Assembly: GCA_034440575.1 (NCBI GenBank)
Contig: JAOTOL010001662.1
Span: 1,548,001 to 1,612,000 of the forward strand
From: Imbricaverruca yamaguchii
Lineage: Eukaryota > Arthropoda > Thecostraca > Neoverrucidae
Reading direction: 5' to 3'
Length of the DNA: 64,000 bases
Shown here piece by piece: positions 42,700 to 55,000 of the stretch; the stretch's first letter is position 1; every line of letters begins with the position of its first letter. The notes under the pieces are model-generated. The model saw only the letters and a program-made list of their open reading frames with translations, did not search any database and was not told the origin of the DNA. A program made the translations under genes and the position numbers.

Positions 42700-43310
42700 A
42701 TGTTAACCATGAATGCTACTGCATGCGCTTCTGTTATGAAAACCCGGAGATGTGTTGATACACTCTTCTGTTATTTGGGTTTTAGGGCGCCCCGACCAGA
42801 ATCGATAATTCGCGTTGATACACTCTTCAGTAACTATGCGGGCCGCCTCCATTGCTTTCCTCCTAAACTTATTCTCTATCCTAACTATTTTGTGTCCCCC
42901 GTTCCAATATGGGAGGTGGTCTTTCCTGTTTGCATGGATGACTATGGCATTGGATAGCCTATGGTTACGCAAGTCACCCCTGTCCTTCCTGATCCGTTCC
43001 TTGATGAAGCGGTTAGTTTTACCGGTATATGCTTTTTCACGTCCACACGGGAACTTGTACACGCCTGACTCAGTATGAGAATATCGGACTTTGCTGATCA
43101 CGAAGCTCAGCATCACTTACGATGCTGAGCGCGAAGAACATCCCTTACTGTCTGCGCAGTGGACTCCACTATTCTTACCAGGCCTCCTATATAACGGGAA
43201 ATGTTTACGTCGTTGTGCTGTATGGAGACTATAATAGGCTGGACTTGAGTTTAGCTCGGACTTTGTGCCCTTAATCGTATATGCTTTTTGCTTTTGCTTT
43301 GAGGCCAAAA
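42700..43310 (-). pseudogene. Penelope-like retroelement remnant (GIY-YIG endonuclease end)
   Basis: The minus strand encodes SGVYKFPCGREKAYTGKTNR, then FIKERIRKDRGDLRN, SNAIVIHANRKDHLPYWNGG and RKAMEAARIVTEECINANYR. GVYK-P-C, AYTGKTNR and the downstream H-A-NRKDH and E-A motifs match the GIY-YIG endonuclease of Penelope-like elements. Upstream fragments in another frame (43117-43308), and the partly duplicated end ITEECINTSPGF, show that it is decayed. No full reverse transcriptase remains. Confidence 0.75.
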
Positions 43311-43855
43311 AGTTGCTCCGGAAAAATGTAAGGCCTGCGTGAATACCTGTGTTGTGTGTGTGTTAACTCATGGAGGATCCTGCCATCGGCCGATTCCAAA
43401 TGGACAGAGAGGGAGGTGGAGGGGGGGGGAGTCTGTGACGCCCGGCAAACCAGGGCGTGCGGGGGAGGTGCACGTGACGCTTGTGATAAACAGTGCCGGA
43501 GAGAGTGGCGGGAGCCCGGCTTCCGATTTGTAGTTGGCTCCGAGGCGCAGGCCAGCACAGTCAGAGTGACATACTGGCCCTGGCCGGTGGCTCGCGGCTC
43601 GCATAGGTGAGACCGCCCGGTGGTGGGTACATCTCGTGCTGTGGTGCAGCTGCCGTTGAATTCTGCCGTCGAGACTGCAAAATATCCCGCCACGCGGTAA
43701 AACCACATTCATCATCATATCACCACCAACTGGCCGTGTCCACGGTGCAAGCGGAATCGAGCCGTCAACCTTAAACTCCACGCGAACCGGCAGCGCGAAC
43801 ACTTGCACGGCTGAGGTCGGGAACCAGCTGTTGCCCGCAGTGCGCCTGAAGCGGC

Positions 43856-45541
43856 ATGCGGGCGGCGGCGCGCGCGCTCTGCTGCTGCCTGCTGGCGGCG
43901 GCCGCTGCGGCTGACATCTGCAGCAGACGGCCGGACCGCTACCACCCGACGCTCCGACTCCACGCCGACTCGGACACACTGCGCCAGCCGAGCGTCCACC
44001 AGGAGGCGCGCCGACCGGCTGGCCGGCCGGCACCAGCGGCACCACCACCAGCTCGACCGGATCGCGTCCGCCGCCGCCGTGCCGCCGGCTCGAAGCGTGC
44101 GCACCTCCCGCGCCGTCAGCGGGCCGCCGGCCCCCGCCGACGTCAGCCGGACGTCGTCCGCCGACGACACGCCGCAGCCCGTGACGGTGGTGCACGGCGT
44201 GCTGCTGGAGCCGTGGCTGAACGCCAGCGCGCGTCACAGGCGGCGGCTCGAGGCCGGCGAGCCGGCGCCCGACGACGCGTCGGCCACCGTGCGGCGACAC
44301 GCCCTGGTCGCCGCCACCGTGCTCAACGCCGTGCAGACGCGCAGCGTCAGCGCCGGCGACCTGCTGCGCGAGTTGGCCCGGCTGGCCGGCGAGCCCGACG
44401 GCCGGCTGGAGCGCAGCCTCAACATGTCGGTGGCGGCGCTGCGCGACCGCAGCCGCTCGCGCGACATCCGGCTGGAGGCGCTCGTGCTGGAGGTGAAGGC
44501 GGGCCTGCTGGAGACGGCCGACGCCGTGCGGCTGCTGGCGCGGCGGGCCGACAACAGCAGCGCCGACATCGTGCGCACCGGCCGCTTCATCAACGGCGTG
44601 ACGGCCGCCGTCGACGGCCGGCTGCGGGCCGCTGAGCGTGCCCGCTCGGCACTGCAGGCCGACGTGGCCCGGCTGAACGCCAGCCTGGCCCAGCTGGACG
44701 GCCGGCTGAACGCCAGCCTGGCCCAGCTGGACGGCCGGCTGAACGCCAGCCTGGCCCAGCTGGACGGCCGGCTGAACGCCAGCATGGCCCAGCTGGACGG
44801 CCGGCTGGCTGTGGCGCCGCGGCGGGGGGACGAGCCGCTGGCGGCGCTCGACCGCCGGCTGGCCGACGCGAGTCGAGGCGTGGCCGAGCTGCGCGAGCTG
44901 TGCTCGTCGCCGCCGCCAGCTCGGCCAGCCGGCGAGCTGGCCGAGCTGGCGGCGCAGCGCAGCCAGACGGCCGCACTGCGCCGCCAGGTGGCGCGTCTGC
45001 GCGAGACGGGCGCAGTCGGCCGCCGGCGTCTGACCGCGGCCGAGGTGCGCGCCGATCAACTCGAGAGCCGTCTGCAGCGGCTGCAGGACATCGTCGTCGG
45101 CCTGCACACGCCCGATCAGACGCAGCTGCAACGAATGCAGGTGCGGCACGAGCTGCAGAGGCTGCAGACAGCCGAGCACACGGGGGCCTCGCGAGTAGAT
45201 GCCGTCGAGAGCAGCACCGGCTCGGAGGACGATGACGACGAAGACCCGCTCGGAGAAACCGCCGAGAGTGGCCAAAGTTTGTCAGCCAACGTTCTGGCGT
45301 CCGACCCGAGACCCGCCGGCGGCAATCGCCTCGGACTCGGTGCCGAAGGCGGGTCTGACCTGGGCGCCGGGTCAGACGTGCCCGACGCTGACCTCGGGAC
45401 TGCGGGGTCAGAGGTGGCAGGTCACCTCCTGTTGCTGTCAGGAGACATCCCCGGCGCCATCGTGACGGCTGACGGTCTGGTACACGCGGACCACCACGGC
45501 GGCACCTTGGTTCTCGCCAGCTCCGTTCACGTCGATAACAG
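43856..45541 (+). CDS. Coiled-coil protein exon 1 (contains a frame break)
   Basis: The frame of ATG 43856 has high GC at third positions through GTCCACCAGGAG (about 44004). The +1 frame has it from about 44010 to 45541. The donor is AACAG/GTCAGT. Potential N-glycosylation sites are numerous (NAS in each 11-mer, NMS, NSS). The acidic tail SSTGSEDDDDEDPLGE lies near 45210-45260. Confidence 0.7.
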
Positions 45542-47592
45542 GTCAGTCACTCGCCGCTGAAGTCATCCACATGCATATAGCTTGGAGTGGCCGATAAAAG
45601 TACTGGTATCTTCAGGGGATGAAGCGAAGTCGTGTAGTCGAAGCGATAAAAGCGAAGTCGAAGCGAAGTCGTGTGAATAAACCATACGTTGCAAGACAAA
45701 TTATAAGATCTGAAAAATAATTTTTAGAACAATTTATATTTTTCGATTGAAAAATCATATAAATAATTTATTGAGATGTACAAGGCATGCGATGACGCAC
45801 AGGCTCTATTACGTCAAATTAACTACTTCGCTACTGCAAAAATGTCGCTTTAAGTAAGCACGTGGCTCAGTGGGAATAACCACTGAATACAACGCACTAC
45901 TTTTCATTTCAAACCTTTTGAGGACGGGGTCTGGAATAATTTCGGGCACAGACAACTCACACGGAGTATGCTTTGCCAACGGACATTTCAGACGTCCCCA
46001 ACTTGTATTGTCAGAGTTTATCAATGTTGCTCGAATATTTAGGGTATCATTGCCACGTAATGACAATGAAGCACAACCTGGTCGTCTCCGTGGCCGAGGC
46101 TAGTCGTTGCAGCAGGGCGAATCCCCGCCCACGCTTCTCGGATGACCGAATGCCCGCCGGTAATGCCGGTGACCCGAGCATGGCCAGTAGTGCTTGAGTG
46201 CTCAAGGTCGGCCACCCTCGAGTTAATCGGTGGAGCTTAACAGACTAGACTGTTCGTGGTCAAGCTCAACACAAGACCCACAGTCCCTTAACACGGCGAG
46301 TCAATGACAAGAACCTTCATTTTATTATATCACTTGTAAATACTACAATAGCAAATGATCTCGCTGTGTGTGAAATTCCCATTGTCAAAATATATACAAT
46401 GAAGACGTGTTTGTCAAAAGCTATTCCCAAACGTACCGGTCAAAGGGTTTGCACGCAGACATTTCAATTGTAATGCATCGATGAAGTTTCATCTAAACAT
46501 ACAATTTCGTTGTAATGCGGTCACAATTCAAGCAGGTACCTATGCATGTCATACAACCAAATTCGAACTGTGATCTGGAAAACTAAACCAATGTATTCTC
46601 CCGCGTGGCTGCATGACGTGAAACCATATATATTTGGAACCGCCTGCATCGCCTGTTCGTCCTGACAAGCCTTCATTTTCAGCATCTCTTCGGACCAGCC
46701 GCTACCGTCCAGCCAGCAAACGCCGCAGGCCGTCACGTTCAACCAGCAGACGCCGCAGACCGGCCAGTCTGACCAGCAGACGCTGCAGGCCGATCAGTTT
46801 AGCCAACAGACGCCACAGACCGGCCGGTATAGCCAGCAGCCCGACCAATCTAGTCAGCAGATGCCAAAGGTCCACCAATCTAGCCAACAGACGCCACAGG
46901 CCGGCCCGTCTAGCCAACAGACCGGTCAGTCTAGCCAGCAGGCCGGACAGTCTAGCCAGCAGGTCGACCAGTCTAGCCAGCAGGTCGACCAGTCTAGCCA
47001 GCAGGTCGACCAGTCTAGTCAGCAGGTCGACCAGTCTAGCCAGCAGGCCGGACAGTCTAGCCAGCAGACGCCAAAGGCCGACCCGCCCGGCGTGCAGCCG
47101 CGGCTGGGCGGCACGACTCTCGGTTCCGCCAGCCTGCCGGACACCGGCGGGTGGCGTCCAGTGCAGGGCCGACAGTTGCACAGACTGCCGTCGCAGGCGC
47201 CACCGTCGCCTGCGCGGCGCCAGCCGGCCGGACGACAGGCGGCGCCGACGCCGACGCCGGCGGGCCGCCTGCCGTTGCCGGTCGGCAGCCCACCCGAGGG
47301 GAAGAAGTTCACGGGCCTGCGGATCGGCCGCAAGAAGCCGACCGGGCCGAAGCCGGCGGCGACGTGGCCGGCCGGCGCGGTGGTGGTGGTGGACCCGAAC
47401 TCGCGGCTGGCGTGGCGCAGCGCGCCGGACGCCGGCGGCGTGTGGCGGCGCACCGTGCTCGACTGCCGGCCCGCCAGGAAGTACAGCCGGCTGGAGGGCA
47501 TGCGCGACTGGTGCCTGGCCAACTGCCCCATCAACTGTCCGCGCACGCACTGCGTCTGCAGGTGGGGCCGCCGAGCGGACGACCTCGACTGA
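43856..47592 (+). CDS. Secreted coiled-coil, Ser/Gln-repeat protein with C-terminal cysteine domain (two exons)
   Basis: I do not recognise the whole protein. ATG at 43856 gives a strong signal peptide (MRAAARALCCCLLAAAAAAD). A long Ala/Arg/Leu-rich coiled-coil region follows, including four tandem LNASLAQLDGR units, an acidic SSTGSEDDDDEDPLGE stretch and a Gly/Asp-rich segment. Exon 2 adds Ser/Gln repeats (SSQQVDQ), a Pro/Arg-rich linker and a C-terminal domain with VLDCRPARKYSRLEGMRDWC, LANCPINCPRTHCVCRW. That C...GMxxWCxxNC...CPxxHCxC pattern resembles a small cysteine module I know from several secreted arthropod proteins. The signal-peptide frame and the coiled-coil frame differ by one base: codon bias switches near 44005-44015 with no credible small intron, suggesting an indel or assembly error. 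The junction 45541/46683 matches phase 2. An extracellular or glue/matrix role is speculation. Confidence 0.7.
44672..44803 (+). repeat. 33-bp coding repeat, four units
   Basis: CTGAACGCCAGCCTGGCCCA followed by GCTGGACGGCCGG repeats four times almost without change (the last unit has AGCATG). It encodes the hendecad LNASLAQLDGR, each with an NAS sequon. Confidence 0.95.
46683..47592 (+). CDS. Coiled-coil protein exon 2: Ser/Gln repeats and cysteine domain
   Basis: The acceptor is cttcattttcag, and one base completes a Ser codon. It reads ISSDQPLPSSQQTPQAV, then repeated SQQTPQ, SQQAGQ and SQQVDQ heptads, a basic Pro-rich linker and the terminal cysteine module ending WGRRADDLD. TGA is at 47590-47592. 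Confidence 0.8.
46700..47070 (+). repeat. 21-bp coding repeat (Ser/Gln heptads)
   Basis: CAGCAGGTCGACCAGTCTAGC and variants recur about 15 times, more uniform in 46920-47060. Units encode SSQQVDQ, SSQQAGQ and SQQTPQ heptads. Confidence 0.93.
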
Positions 47593-49640
47593 GCTGGCTA
47601 CCATCGGCCGACCTGGTGGGTGACGCAGGATACCCCTGCCCAGCCCTCACCCCACACGGCGAGGCGGTTCAAACAAACCCGACAAGCCTCAAAATCAGGA
47701 GGCCTGGAACAGTTACTGTGTAGATGTTTAATCATCCTCAACGGAGGTCGACGAACAATCACCCGAGCCACACATCACCAGTCGGGGATCCAGCTAGATC
47801 GCAAATTGCGATGTTCTCCGCCGTTCTCAGGGCATGTGCATGCACTGCTCACTCCGTCAGCGCCAATCACCAACGACCATCAAACGCGGTGTATCATTCA
47901 CGGCCGCTGCTCACGTTTCCTTGGAGCCCAGAGTGGGGCAGATTCGAAGCACCACGGATGGGTGTATAATGGAGCGCAAAGGATGAGTGTACAATCGCAG
48001 TCAACGTTGGCGTGCAAACGGCGTGTGCAGTGCCATTTTTTCCAGTTGGTGACAATGAGCCACATGTTGATAATCCTCGACAAGACTGGTGTGGCACGGA
48101 CCACAACCGCTTCACAGCATTCTCCACTCGTACCGGAGAGATAACAATACGCGTGAAGAATTATTAGAAGTCCGTCGCATTGGGATATATCATACCAAGC
48201 GAGTCCTTCCTTCGCGCAATACATGTTCCAAAGCTGGCGATGAAAAGCCTTGTATGGCAATTGCTTCTTATTTTATAGTCAGCTCATTTGGGGCCGGCCA
48301 TAACCGACGCGCCCCACCGTGGATACATCCATAACTAACGGCGGCAAAACCCCTCGTTTCGATAGGGCGAGCAGTTCACTTCCGACCCAATATTTACCAT
48401 GCAATGCCATAGGGTTAATGCAAACGCCCATATTTTGTGGTTACTGCCTTCTGCTCCCTTAACCCGCTGCCCATACATCTGATGGGTCATGGGGCCTTTT
48501 CCCGAGTGATGAACGCACAGCCATCCACTGTGGGTCCAAGATGACCCCGTTAACTTTTGAAAAGAATCGCTTAGAAAATTACCACTTCATCAAATAAACG
48601 TAATATAAGTTGCCGACTTTACAATGACCTGAAATGTTGCGCCGTCAGTGACGTAGACCTGGTCCTTTTCTTAAATACAAAGTGCTGCACCGAGTTTACA
48701 TGCACTGGAAGCCCACATCAAATAGCGCGTGAGAGCTCCAAAGCAGTGCTACCTGCTGGATGCCGGCGCCCAGGAATTGGAAGCCAACAAATCTATCAAC
48801 TCTGAATGTCGCAGCCGGGTAGCATACCATAAGCGGGCGAGCCAGCCAACTGGGACAATTGTAGCATTCGGCCGAAGCATTTGTAAAACTCCACTGATCA
48901 ATACCGACAGGAAATAAATCTCAACCCACAGATGCCCGACATTCGAACGGCACGTGCACCGTGAATGTGATGATGTACGTCGTCTGGGCATTCGGAGCGC
49001 TTCCAGAGCTTGTGCCCGCCACAAAAAGCGCGCGACCGCGTCGTGCCGGATACATCGTGTATACATGGAGGATACGCTGGCAGCAACATAACACATAGCC
49101 GAGCCCGGCCTTCGCACGGCACGACGCCAATACGATGTCAACAGCACCCCACACCCGTGCCACCGGAGCCGCTCATGCACGCAGCCGGAACAACGGGGCA
49201 GCCGGTGGCACCTGGCCGCCGCATCGCCCGCGATGACACACACTCACGACGGTGAGCAACAAATCTAAGTAAAAACATCCGGGTACAAAATAATCCCACC
49301 CCAGTGAGCTGGCGTGTACGCGCCGAGTAAGACCGGCACCTGCTACGCACTGGCTGGGCGGCGTCGGCTGCGCTACCGACGCCGGCCACGTGCCTGCCCT
49401 CCCGCCCAGTCACAGCTCTCGCACGACGCCACCATGCAGCTGCGGCGGCGGCGGCGGCGGCGGCGGCGGGGATCCTGCTCGGTACCCCGCGCACGCGTCC
49501 GTGAAGAGCCAGCCGACACTGCCGCAGCCACCGCTCACATGCAAACGTATATACAGATGTTTTGATTCTGCGACCACAGCGCAAGCGAAGGCTGGACTGG
49601 TCGGCGGCCCGCCAGCTGCCATACGCGGCACGGCTCGAGT
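47593..49640. other. Intergenic stretch without a supported gene
   Basis: No exon could be supported on either strand. A CGG run (about eight units) lies at 49438-49470, just after a Kozak-like GCCACCATG at 49430. Confidence 0.4.
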
Positions 49641-49644
49641 CGTC

Positions 49645-50630
49645 TACAGACCAGTGTAGCGCCGCCCGAGGCAACAACAGACTAGTGTACCGCCGCCCGA
49701 GGAAACTACACACCAGTGTAGCGTCACCAGGGGAAACTAGACCAGTGTAGCGCCGCCAGAGGAAACTACAGACCAGTGTAGCGCCGCCAGAGGAAACTAC
49801 AGACCGGCATAGCGCTGCACGAACCGTTTGCAGACCAGCCAGTGGCGTCTCCGGGCGTACAGACCAGCACAACGCGGCGCGAGGCATCCACAGACCCGTG
49901 TGGCACGGTGCGAGCCTAGCACAGCCCAGTGTAGCAAGGCCAGATACCGATGTAGCACGACCCAACACACCTTGAGATATTGAGATATGTGTAGTGAGGC
50001 GCGAGCCGTCAGCACTAGTGCGACGCGGCCAGACCCGTCCACAGATCAATGTTACGCAGCCAGAGCCGACCACAGACCAGTGTTACGGAGCCAGAGCCGT
50101 CCACAGGCCAGTGCTACGCAGCCAGAGCCGTCCACAGGCCAGTGTTATGCAGCCAGAGCCGTCCACAGATCAATGTTACGCAGCCAGAGCCGACCACAGA
50201 CCGGTGTTACGGATCCAGAGCCGTCCACAGGCCAGTGCTACGCAGCCAGAGCCGTCCACAGGCCAGTGTTATGCAGCCAGAGCCGTCCACAGATCAATGT
50301 TACGCAGCCAGAGCCGACCACAGACCGGTGTTACGGAGCCAAAGCCGTCCACAGACCAGTGTTACAGAGCCAGAGCCGTCCAGACCAGTGTTACGCAGCC
50401 AGAGCCGTCCACAGATCAATGTTACGCAGCCAGAGCCGACCACAGACCAGTGTTACGGAGCCAGAGCCGTCCACATGCCAGTGTTACGGAACCAGAGCCG
50501 TCCACCGACCAGCGTCGCGCAGCCAGAGCCGTCCACAGGCCAGTGTTACGCAGCCAGAGCCGTCCATAGGCCAGTGCTACGTAGCCAGAGCCGTCCACAG
50601 ACCAGTGTTACGCAGCATACAGACAGGGTT
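49645..50630 (+). repeat. 31-bp minisatellite downstream of MTMR14
   Basis: GCCGTCCACAGACCAGTGTT followed by ACGCAGCCAGA in about 20 well-preserved units from 50020, preceded by about ten diverged units (TACAGACCAGTGTAGCGCCG). A diverged block of the same repeat lies at 50870-51110. Open plus-strand frames across it are repeat artefacts. Confidence 0.93.
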
Positions 50631-51863
50631 GGAAAATACTAACCCTGGATTTTTGGTATCCAGAACCTCATCCTGTCGAGAAAAAAAATTATCCTGTCAT
50701 TATCAGCTGCTCTCTGATGTTGAATCAGTGAATAAAGTGCTCAAGATTTAATAGACAGTGTAAACTGGTATTATGATGTTACAGTTTTGAAGAAAAACTA
50801 TATTAGCTCTCCATATTCAGACTACTGAAACAAATTTCCTCTCCACATAGAGCATTGCCAAGTAAATAATCCAACCCGGTCCACAGACCAACGTAGCGCA
50901 GCCCGAGTCGTGTACAGACCAGTGTCGCACGGCCCGAGTCGTCCATAGATCAGTGTAATGCCATTCGAGTCGTCCACAGACCAATGCGGCGCATCCGGAT
51001 CCGTCCACAGACCAATGCGGCGCGTCCGGGTCCGCCCACAGTCCCAAGTGGTGCGGTTGGAGCCGTCCAAAGACCAACGCGGCCAGGCTCGGGTCGTGCA
51101 AACGGACCAGTCTGCGACCGTATCACTCACAGTACACCGGCACCACCGTCTTTCCGAGCAACGATGCCGCAACCGAAGCCACTGGCGCAGTAATTAATGG
51201 TACAAACAGACCGGCGAGCAGAACAAACCCGAAAACATAACGTACACTTAACCATAACTGTGCAATGGTGGCAAGAGAAACATGCTTGGGAAACGTGGGA
51301 CTTAATGTGACACATGGCTGGCTCAACAAAATTACGTATTTGGAGGTTACGTAGTCGCGTACATACCAGACGGCAACACGACACAACGCACCGAATAACA
51401 ATGAAGCCCTGAAACGAAGCAGCCTATTCAATGCCGTGAAATATCACGGATGGGGGTCGGTGTTCAACGCGATTTTCACAAATACCGATTTAGCGCGATG
51501 CAATCGATTCCACTGGCCAAGGACGCAAACAACTTACAACGCAATTGCAAATGCAAATACCCTCACGGGACACCATAGCGTATATGCAATAGGGGCTCAC
51601 TACAGCATGCATAACCAGGTATAAACACGGCAGTGAAGTCCAACCACGACTCCAGCGGCGCAGGCCGACTGTCTGGGGCTACACGGTTCAAGCCAACCAG
51701 TACCTGCCAGGCAGCCTGGCCCACCACCATAATACAGAGCTGCCGGCACAGCTGGGATTGCCGCTCCGCCGCCGAACGCTCTGCCATTCACACGGTATTG
51801 GCCACGCGCCGCGCCTGGCCCGCCACCACTCGGGACGAGACGGCGCCGTCCGCCCTGCTGAGC

Positions 51864-52035
51864 TCAGGTCATCAGGATGCTCACTCTGCCGGCTATGTTG
51901 GAGACGATGGCCGGTACCAGGGAGAAGCCGGCCGCGCTGGGCGTGCGCTGCGACAGCGGGCCGGTCTTGAGGCCGACCGACGCGCTGTACGACTGCAGGA
52001 ACAGCGTGCGCACGGCGCGCAGTCGGGCCGACCGC
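51864..52035 (-). CDS. MTMR14: MTMR14 terminal exon
   Basis: The acceptor is ctgtgctgccgcag. It encodes RSARLRAVRTLFLQSYSASV, GLKTGPLSQRTPSAAGFSLV and PAIVSNIAGRVSILMT, then TGA (plus-strand 51864-51866). The other reading frames of this stretch have poor codon bias. Confidence 0.85.
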
Positions 52036-55000
52036 CTGCGGCAGCACAGGGCGGGTCAGGTCACGTCCAGCAGGCATGGTACACCACAGGGCGGGCCGGG
52101 TCAGGTGTGGTCCAACACAGGACGGGTCAGGTCAGACATGGTACACCACAGGGCGGGTCAGGTCAGGCATGGCACAGCACAGGACGGGTCATGTCCGGCA
52201 TGGTACAGCACAGGACGAATCATGTCAGGCATGGTACAGTACAGGACGGGTCAGGTCAGGCATGGTACAGCACGGGGCGGGTCAGGTCAGGCATGGTACA
52301 GTACAGTGCGGGTCAGGTCGGGCATAGTACAGCACAGGGCGGGTCAGGTCCGGCATGGTACAGTACAGGGCGGGTCAGGTCAGGCATGGTACAGCACAGG
52401 GCGGGTCAGGTCGGGCATGGTACACCACAGGGCGGGTCACGTCAGGCATGGTACAGCACAGGGTGGGTCAGGTCAGGCATGGTACAGCACAGGGCGGGTC
52501 AGGTCGGGCATGGTACAGCACAGGGCGGGTCAGGTCAGGCATGGTACAGTACAGGGCGGGTCGGGTCACGTCCGGCAGGCATGGTACAGCACGGGGCGGG
52601 TCAGTTCAGGCATGGTACAGTACAGGACGGGTCAGGTCAGGCATGGTACAGTACAGGGCGGGTCAGGTCAGACATGGTACAGCACAGGGCGGGTCAGGTC
52701 GGGCATGGTACAGCACAGGGCGGGTCAGGTCAGGCATGGTACAGTACAGGGCGGGTCAGGTCGGGCATGGTACAGCACAGGGCGGGTCAGGTCAGGCATG
52801 GTACAGTACAGGGCGGGTCAGGTCAGGCATGGTACAGCACAGGGCGGGTCAGGTCGGGCATGGTACAGCACAGGGCGGGTCAGGTCAGGCATGGTACAGC
52901 ACAGGGCGGGTCAGGTCCGGCATGGTACAGTACAGGGCGGGTCAGGTCAGGCATGGTACAGTACAGGGCGGGTCGGGTCACGTCCGGCAGGCATGGTACA
53001 GCACGGGGCGGGTCAGTTCAGGCATGGTACAGTACAGGGCGGGTCATGTCCGGCATGGTACAGTACAGGGCGGGTCATGTCAGACATGGTACAGCACAGG
53101 ACGGGTCAGGTCGGGCATGGTACAGCACAGGGCGGGTCAGGTCAGGCATGGTACAGCACGGGGCGGTTCAGGTCAGGCATGGTACAGCACAGGACGGGTC
53201 AGGTCGGGCATGGTACAGTACAGTGCGGGTCAGGTCGGGCAGGCATGACACAGCTTTCGTCGGCCCTCAGGTCAGGGCTGGTCAGAGGTCAGATCAGTTC
53301 ATGGTGAGCCAGGTCACAGTGTAGATACTGCCAACAGCAGGCCGAAACAAGGTTCAGGTGACGGTCAGTCAGACCATGGTGGGTAAGGTCACGGTGCCAG
53401 GCCATGGCGTGTATGTTCACGGTGTCAGGCGATGGCGGCATGAGCACATTGCCAGGCCATGGCGGGTACGGTCACGGTGTCAAGCCATGGTGGGTACGTT
53501 TGACTTGAGGTGGAAACAACGAGATAATACGGGTCCAGATAGACAAGGCACAGTATACAGACAACAAAATACAGTTACTGAAAGAGAACTGCACTGTTTT
53601 GTACTTCGAATGCGACAGTTTCACAAGATGCAGCTTAATCCAGCAATACACTTAGGGATGAAAGAAACATGTTGACCGAACTGACAAGGAACGTCTCATC
53701 GAGTCAATTCAAGGTACATTTTCCAGGTGATTCATAACAACGCATGAGATGTCCGGGTTTCTCGTTACCCACTCTGTCGAGGTGACGTGCCAGCTAGCTG
53801 GCCGATACCTGCAAGTTCGGCATCAGCGACCCAGTCTCAGGAGGTTCACTCAGGTACCGCGACCTCTCGGCTCTCAGTATCCATTACCTGGTCTCCGGGG
53901 CTTCACGCGTTTGCTCGCCGGACTCGTCAATTAGCGTCGTGGTGGACTCGGTGAACTCTGGCCCCATGGACTGACTGTGGCAACAGGAGCACCACATACC
54001 CGGTCACTACATATCCTTCACACGTATACATTGAGAGCGGGTGTTCGCTCTTACATTGCCGAATGCACACGAGAGCTTCCTTTCCGTTTGCCAGTTTTCT
54101 TTCGATGTTTTCGACCTATCTCATGCAACGTACATTTCCTTAAGCTAACTGATCACGTGGAGGAGACAGCATCGAAGCTGGCATATGCATCCATTTATTC
54201 ATACTGTATTCAAACATGCAACGTTTCGGGCATTGTTAGAAAACTCAGGCTTAAAGAATATTGGTGAGAACATCATCGCAAGCACGACTAAGCAAAATGC
54301 ACAGACAACACATACATGTGGTAACACTTGGTTGGTTGGTTGGTTATTGGTTTTACGACACATCGACCGTTGAGTCATGTAGCGTCGCCAATCTCTCACG
54401 CCGATTGCTCGCGGGCGAAGAGTAACGTGGTAACACTTCAAGTGGAGGTTTCAATGACAGGCAATTCAACAAGCAGAACATCACATGCATGCGCAGTGGG
54501 CTTACATCACTATAAACCTGGCGCTCTATGTGTTGAACTCATCTGTGTACATGTCGGTCTACTTATTTAATTCCCTACCAGCGAAACATCCACATAAATG
54601 GCCCATAATATGTCTGTCATACTCAATCGAATTTTTTAACATGAACCTTGGATTCTTTTACGGCGTATTCAACCGCTAGGTCATATAGCACGGCCAACCT
54701 CTCACGCCGATTGCTCGCTGGTGGACTCGGCAAATGCCGTCGGTTGTGAGATTCGAACCCACAATCGTGGTCGGTTGGTTATTTGGGCTTTCGGGCGCAT
54801 CGACTGCGTTGCTTGTGATCAAGAGTCCGACGCACTACAATTGCGCTACCGCGTCCCCCCAATGCGCGATCATGTTAGCACTATCATTGAGACAAAGCTA
54901 TGGTTTAAAACTAAAGATGGCTTATAGTGGTCTAAACGCTGTATTTTAGAAGACAAGACAAAAGAACAGATTTGCATAACTTTGATGCCGTTCCTTGGAC

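Noticed and set aside
43368..45275. 635-codon minus-strand open frame opposite the coiled-coil gene
   Set aside because: It is an antisense shadow of very GC-rich codons; codon bias and protein character favour the plus strand, and the plus exons have matching splice phases.
49430..49565. Kozak-like GCCACCATG followed by a poly-Arg frame
   Set aside because: The frame is driven by a CGG repeat and ends after about 44 codons without any recognisable feature or splice partner.
49987..50751. Plus-strand open frames rich in ARAVHRPVLRSQSRP-like repeats
   Set aside because: The same protein-like text appears in all three frames of a 31-bp minisatellite, which marks it as a repeat artefact.
51633..53324. 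Plus-strand open frames of 300-560 codons rich in GMVQHRAGQVRHGT-like repeats
   Set aside because: They arise because the 31-bp array lacks stops in all three plus frames; the real coding content is the minus-strand exon at 51864-52035.
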